Shown here piece after piece: positions 6,546-9,264 of a stretch of 9,264 bases of DNA. A model generated the notes under the pieces. The model searched no databases and was not told the DNA's origin. It saw only the letters and a list, made by a program, of their open reading frames with translations. Source of the stretch: Bacillota bacterium (lineage in GTDB: Bacteria; Bacillota; Dehalobacteriia; UBA4068); NCBI GenBank assembly GCA_030528765.1, contig JAUMYD010000065.1:1-9264 (forward strand). Reading direction: 5' to 3'. How positions within the stretch are numbered: position 1 is the first letter of the stretch; each line of letters starts with the position of its first letter. Both the position numbers and the translations under genes were made by a program.

Positions 6546-6555
6546 AGGCGGTGAT
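6546..6555 (+). promoter_or_regulatory. Ribosome binding site deciding the spoIIE start
   Basis: AGGCGGTGAT matches the 16S-complementary AGGAGGTGAT with one mismatch and is 4 nt from the ATG at 6560 (8 nt from the end of AGGCGG). The GTG at 6551 is in frame but lies inside this site, so it is part of the ribosome site and not the initiation codon. Confidence 0.82.
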
Positions 6556-6559
6556 TATT

Positions 6560-8968
6560 ATGGCTGATGCTCCAAGGATTTATCCTTTCAGGCGAGATGC
6601 AAAGCGCAGCATTCCGCAGCCTGGCTATTCTGCCCGGCGGCGGATCAAGGTGGTAGGCCTGTCCGATCTGGCCACGATGCTTTCTCTCTCCTTCTGTGCC
6701 TTTCTGCTGGCCCGAGCCCAGATACTGGGCGGGCTTTACCCCTTTGGTCCTGCTTTTCTGGGCGCGGCCTCCCTGGTTTATCCGAAAAAAGGTGCAGTCT
6801 ACCTTTTGCCTGTGCTGCTGGGCATGTTTTCCGCTATGAAAGGGCCGATTTTTCTGGTTTATGCGGCTATGTGCTGCCTTTTGGCTGTGATCTTTCTCCT
6901 TTATTCAGTGGATGGGAAAAAGCAGTGGTTTGTGCTTCCGGGGATGATCATAGCCTCTGTCATGGTCAGTAAAGGGCTTTTGATATCTTTGACTACCTTC
7001 ACGGATTACCAACTGATGCTCAGTATCTTCGAAAGCCTGATCAGTGCAGGTGTCTCCCTGATTTTTCTGGTGATCCTTTCTGCTGTACGCCGTTTTGACG
7101 TGGCACGGCGTTTTTCTGTGGATGAAACCGTTTGTATTTTTATCGCGGCCATGGGGCTTCTCTGCGGTTTGAATGGCTGGCATATAGGCAGGCTGGATCT
7201 GCAGAGCATGCTCAGCCGACTGCTGATTATTGTTGTATCCTATCTGGGCGGCGGTGGTGCCGGTGCGGCAGTAGGAGCCATGGTGGGGATCATTCCCAGC
7301 ATTTCCCAGATCATCGCCCCTTCCATTATCGCAACCTATGCTTTTTCCGGATTGCTGGCCGGCGTCTTCGGCAGCTTTGGCCGGCTGGGTGCCGCCATAG
7401 GCTTTATTCTGGGAAATTTGATTCTTGCGCTCTATATTTTGACAGCAGCAGAAATCAGCAGCAGCCTTTTGGCCAGCGCAGTGGCTGCTCTTCTTTTTCT
7501 CATTCTGCCGAAGCAGCTTTATTCCCGCCTGAAGCGTTCCTTTGCTTCCAGCGGTCTGAAAAGCTTGGCAGAAGAAAAAAATGAGCGTCTGCTGAAGCTG
7601 GCTGTTCGTAAGCTGCGGAATTCCAGCTGGGCTTTTCGGGATCTGGCTGCTTCCTTAATGGTTCCGGAGAAAGAGTCCCTGCCGGAGGAAGAGAGTAATA
7701 TAAAAGTTTGCATGGAGCAGCTTTCTCATCAGCTCTGCAGCCCCTGCTCCCTGCGGGATATTTGCTGGGAAATTGATTATTACCAGACCTTCACCGGATT
7801 GATTCGTCTTTTTGAGCAGGTGAAGCTGAATGGTTTGGTTTCCATGAAGGATGCACCGGAGAATTTTTCAAAGCGATGTCCCCATGTAAAGGAATTGCTG
7901 TCCATCATAAATTGTTTATATGATCTATACTGCCGGAGTTCCTATTGGCAGATGCAGAAATGCAGCAGCCGGAATCTGCTCAGCAGTCAGCTGAACGGGG
8001 TGGCAGAATCCCTGGATAAAATCGCCAGGGAAATTGTGGATTTTGGTGACGAGCGGGAAATCCTGGAGCGAGAGCTGCAGAGGTCTATTGCCAGGAGAGG
8101 CTTGCCCATTGACGGAGCGGGCTTGATTTCCATAAGCGACAAGTCTTTGGATCTCTGGGCGCAATATGTGGAATGTCCGGGAGAAAATTTTTGCCGTCAG
8201 GCCATCTCAGATGAAGTCAGCCGTCTGCTGGGTTGTGATTTCATTGTTCATGAGCATAGTTGCGGTGGGAAAAGCTGCAGTGAGCGCTGCAGCTATCGTA
8301 TGCTGGCAGCAGGGGCACATAGGCTCAGCCTTGGCCAGGCCCAGTTGGCAATGGATGGCCGGGATGTTTGCGGAGACAGTGGTGGAAGCATCATGCTGGA
8401 TGAGGGACGCCAGCTGCTGATGATCAGCGATGGCATGGGAGTTGGGGACAAGGCAGCCAGTGACAGCGCGGAGGCGATCGCCATGGTGAGCCATTTATTA
8501 GAAGCAGGCTTCAAACAGGAAACGGCAATCGATGTGGTGAACGCTGCCTTGTCCCTGCGGGGCAATGAGGAACGCTTCGTAACGCTGGATCTCTGTGTGG
8601 TGGATCTTTACAGCGGCATGGCAGATTTCATCAAAAGCGGCAGCTCTGCCAGTTATATCAAGCGTGGCAGCCAGGTAAAGATGCTGCGGGGAAGTACTCT
8701 GCCGGTGGGCATGCTTTACAGTGCGGATAAAGATATCATTAGCGAGCAGCTGCTTCCGGGAGATATGATCATCATGGCTTCTGACGGCCTCCTGGGCATG
8801 GATGTGGATGATCAGGGACAGTGGCTGAGCCGTGTGATCGAGCAGGCGGTGGTCAATACGCCGCAGGCCATGGCTGAATACCTTTTGGACAAGGTGATTT
8901 GCATAGGCAATGGGAAAATCAAAGATGATATCACAGTATTGGTAGCCCAGATGGGAGATGTTGTATAG
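6560..8968 (+). CDS. spoIIE: Stage II sporulation protein E (SpoIIE), membrane PP2C-type phosphatase
   Basis: SpoIIE sits at the asymmetric division septum and dephosphorylates the anti-anti-sigma factor SpoIIAA, releasing sigma-F in the forespore; it also interacts with FtsZ. From ATG 6560 the product has 802 residues, close to the 827 of B. subtilis. A basic N-terminus (residues 1-35) precedes about ten hydrophobic segments between about 36 and 318. A central regulatory region follows (320-590) with CxxC-x5-CW (393-403). The C-terminal PP2C domain (about 590-800) shows GDSGG (605-609; metal Asp606), SDGMGVG (623-629; Asp624), LSLRGNEERFVTLDL (664-678), SDGLLGM (741-747; Asp742) and KDDITVLV (788-795). 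All four acidic metal-site positions are therefore present. A second Cys/His group at 564-577 adjoins the phosphatase domain. The gene is preceded by a Spo0A-like promoter region and followed by tilS, a neighbour common in Firmicutes. This gene is the strongest sign that the organism sporulates. Confidence 0.97.
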   Translation: MADAPRIYPFRRDAKRSIPQPGYSARRRIKVVGLSDLATMLSLSFCAFLLARAQILGGLYPFGPAFLGAASLVYPKKGAVYLLPVLLGMFSAMKGPIFLVYAAMCCLLAVIFLLYSVDGKKQWFVLPGMIIASVMVSKGLLISLTTFTDYQLMLSIFESLISAGVSLIFLVILSAVRRFDVARRFSVDETVCIFIAAMGLLCGLNGWHIGRLDLQSMLSRLLIIVVSYLGGGGAGAAVGAMVGIIPSISQIIAPSIIATYAFSGLLAGVFGSFGRLGAAIGFILGNLILALYILTAAEISSSLLASAVAALLFLILPKQLYSRLKRSFASSGLKSLAEEKNERLLKLAVRKLRNSSWAFRDLAASLMVPEKESLPEEESNIKVCMEQLSHQLCSPCSLRDICWEIDYYQTFTGLIRLFEQVKLNGLVSMKDAPENFSKRCPHVKELLSIINCLYDLYCRSSYWQMQKCSSRNLLSSQLNGVAESLDKIAREIVDFGDEREILERELQRSIARRGLPIDGAGLISISDKSLDLWAQYVECPGENFCRQAISDEVSRLLGCDFIVHEHSCGGKSCSERCSYRMLAAGAHRLSLGQAQLAMDGRDVCGDSGGSIMLDEGRQLLMISDGMGVGDKAASDSAEAIAMVSHLLEAGFKQETAIDVVNAALSLRGNEERFVTLDLCVVDLYSGMADFIKSGSSASYIKRGSQVKMLRGSTLPVGMLYSADKDIISEQLLPGDMIIMASDGLLGMDVDDQGQWLSRVIEQAVVNTPQAMAEYLLDKVICIGNGKIKDDITVLVAQMGDVV

Positions 8969-9093
8969 GCTCTGTTTGTCTTTTTTCTGAAGCTTACAGG
9001 AAAAAAGCGGATTATAGCGAATCAAAATAGGGAGCCGGGGCTTTTGCTCAGGGCTTCTTATTTTATATTTTTCGTTTTCCGGAAAGGGAGCTT

Positions 9094-9264
9094 ATGTCCA
9101 ACGAAAGCAAGAAAGTAGCGGCCTTCATTCGGCGCTGGCAGCTGATCCGGCCGGGAGACTTCCTGATCCTGGCTGTCTCCGGTGGGATTGATTCGATGGT
9201 GATGAGCCATATGCTGCTGGCTCTGCAAAAAGAGTTTTCTTTCTTTCCGGTGATTGCCAGCTTT
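9094..9264 (+). CDS. tilS: tRNA(Ile)-lysidine synthetase TilS, N-terminal part (3' end outside window)
   Basis: TilS uses ATP and lysine to convert C34 of tRNA-Ile(CAU) to lysidine, changing decoding from AUG to AUA; it is usually essential. Only the first 57 residues lie in the window. They include the PP-loop AVSGGIDSM (27-35; SGGxDS signature) after the hydrophobic strand FLILAVSGG, and the helix MVMSHMLLALQKEF. ATG 9094 has an AAGGGAG ribosome site ending 3 nt upstream, a short spacing. The PP-loop alone could fit other ATP pyrophosphatases, but the SGG-x-DSM context and the position directly after spoIIE make TilS the best call. No clear promoter was found in the 125-nt gap to spoIIE, so co-transcription is possible. 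Confidence 0.88.
   Translation, partial: MSNESKKVAAFIRRWQLIRPGDFLILAVSGGIDSMVMSHMLLALQKEFSFFPVIASF

Noticed and set aside
6551..6553. GTG at 6551 as the spoIIE start
   Set aside because: It lies inside the AGGCGGTGAT ribosome site. ATG 6560 is correctly spaced from that site.
9032..9056. Short inverted pairing GAGC/GCTC or AGCC/GGCT followed by T-rich sequence upstream of tilS
   Set aside because: The stems are only 4 bp and mutually exclusive, and the T-rich region is interrupted by A and C. This is too weak to call a terminator.
9040..9070. Possible promoter before tilS using TATATT near 9064
   Set aside because: No acceptable -35 exists at 16-18 nt; the nearest TTGCTC is 14 nt away. The AT-rich stretch alone is not enough.

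Overview
The window comes from an endospore-forming member of the Firmicutes (Bacillota), most likely of the class Clostridia or a sporulating Negativicute. The evidence is a complete spoIIE, the order spoIIE-tilS, the block mutS-mutL-miaA-hfq, strong AAGGAGG-type ribosome sites and sigma-A-like promoters. By eye the GC content is moderate, near 50 percent. I cannot name a genus from the sequence.

Left part (1-4155): a tightly packed plus-strand operon. It holds the 3' end of mutS, then mutL (TTG start, 4-nt overlap with mutS), miaA (1-nt overlap with mutL) and hfq (4-nt ATGA overlap with miaA). A strong intrinsic terminator closes it. It joins DNA mismatch repair (MutS recognition ATPase, MutL nicking endonuclease) to tRNA A37 prenylation (MiaA) and the RNA-binding Sm-like protein Hfq. 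The overlaps suggest translational coupling throughout.

Middle part (4156-6337): a PLP-dependent 'methionine gamma-lyase family / aluminium resistance' protein (YnbB-like, PF06838) follows the hfq terminator closely and has its own ribosome site. It ends in a long hairpin terminator shared with a convergent minus-strand gene. That gene encodes an exported CAP/SCP-domain (YkwD-like) protein whose job is unknown.

Right part (6338-9264): a 222-bp divergent intergenic region carries a near-consensus extended -10 promoter for the CAP gene. On the other strand it carries a promoter with a perfect TATAAT, a 21-nt spacer and Spo0A-box-like octamers. This resembles the Spo0A-activated spoIIE and spoIIG promoters of Bacillus subtilis. 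SpoIIE (membrane-anchored PP2C phosphatase that activates sigma-F in the forespore) follows, then the first 57 codons of tilS (tRNA-Ile lysidine synthetase).

No tRNA or rRNA genes, CRISPR arrays, insertion sequences or long repeats were seen. All gaps between genes are shorter than 300 bp. Most of the window is conserved housekeeping and sporulation gene content, and I found no convincing new multi-gene system. The points most worth a second look are the divergent spoIIE/CAP control region, the Cys/His clusters of SpoIIE, the unexplained linker of the CAP protein and the atypical Hfq.
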